A stretch of 34,580 nt of DNA from Flavobacterium cheongpyeongense (lineage in GTDB: Bacteria; Bacteroidota; Bacteroidia; Flavobacteriales; Flavobacteriaceae): the NCBI RefSeq assembly GCF_003202435.1, contig NZ_QJHK01000032.1:1-34580 (forward strand), read 5' to 3'. The notes beneath the pieces were generated by a model that worked only from the letters and a program-made list of their open reading frames with translations, had not been told where the DNA came from and ran no database searches. A program made the position numbers and the translations under genes. Shown piece after piece: positions 34,545 through 34,580 of the stretch (its first letter is position 1; every line of letters starts with the position of its first letter).

Positions 34545-34580
34545 ATGGGTAAAAATAAGTATTTTTCGACTAAATCTGTT
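34545..34580 (+). CDS. probable IS4-family transposase, first 12 codons
   Basis: The reading frame begins MGKNKYFSTKSV and runs off the window. This opening resembles the start of IS4-type transposases with a DUF4372 N-terminal domain that are common in Bacteroidota. The DUF4372 part starts this way (Lys-x-x-Tyr-Phe-x-x-x-x-Val) in the members I recall. If right, an insertion sequence begins between about 34430 and 34545. The evidence is only 12 residues plus the hairpin upstream. Confidence 0.45.
   Translation, partial: MGKNKYFSTKSV

Overview
The window is a low-GC chromosomal segment that reads as a member of the Bacteroidota, most likely Flavobacterium or a close relative. The signs are -7 boxes of the Bacteroidota type (TAnnTTTG), few Shine-Dalgarno sites, TonB-dependent and other outer-membrane barrels with carboxypeptidase-like N-terminal domains, families typical of this phylum (GSCFA, DUF2851, DUF2490, a lipid-anchored TamA-like protein) and a REP-like palindrome I associate with flavobacterial genomes. 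Most genes are housekeeping or envelope genes. No gene-free stretch exceeds 300 bases.

Layout. 1-174: start of a GIY-YIG nuclease gene (minus, cut by the window edge) and initiator tRNA-Met (minus) with a clear promoter and terminator. 292-3525: the ribosome-assembly GTPases era and der, separated by a CHAP-domain protein gene flanked by two inverted copies of a REP-like palindrome. 3650-6451: a large outer-membrane barrel protein. 6559-7305: a DUF2490 protein (minus). 7443-12483 (all minus): Rrf2-family regulator, a 37-residue small ORF, a TonB-dependent receptor, a small outer-membrane protein and a chromate/sulfate-type transporter. 12590-15857 (minus): a compact operon of M23 peptidase, MerR regulator, LemA and two TPM-domain proteins. 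16126-18777: alaS behind a repeat-rich leader. 18888-22869: a truncated GxxExxY gene, an ABC exporter (minus), a lipoprotein and a GSCFA protein. 23070-30471: TamB and a TamA/BamA-like lipoprotein, overlapping by 17 bases. 30584-32715: DEDDh exonuclease, DUF2851 protein, small PspC-like protein. 32793-34268: amino-acid permease (minus). 34545-end: first codons of a probable IS4-type transposase.

The most interesting item is the small ORF at 11868-11981 (minus), too short for usual gene calling. It encodes 37 residues ending in Ala-Met-Met-Cys-Met-Cys-Trp and lies between an Rrf2 regulator with four clustered cysteines and a TonB-dependent receptor, with a good -7 box ahead of it and a palindrome beside that box. 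A protein of the chromate/sulfate transporter family lies downstream. I infer a sulfur-responsive locus in which the peptide acts as a cysteine/methionine-sensing leader for receptor expression. A metal-binding or modified peptide is the main alternative. All functional statements here come from reading the sequence; no database search was run.
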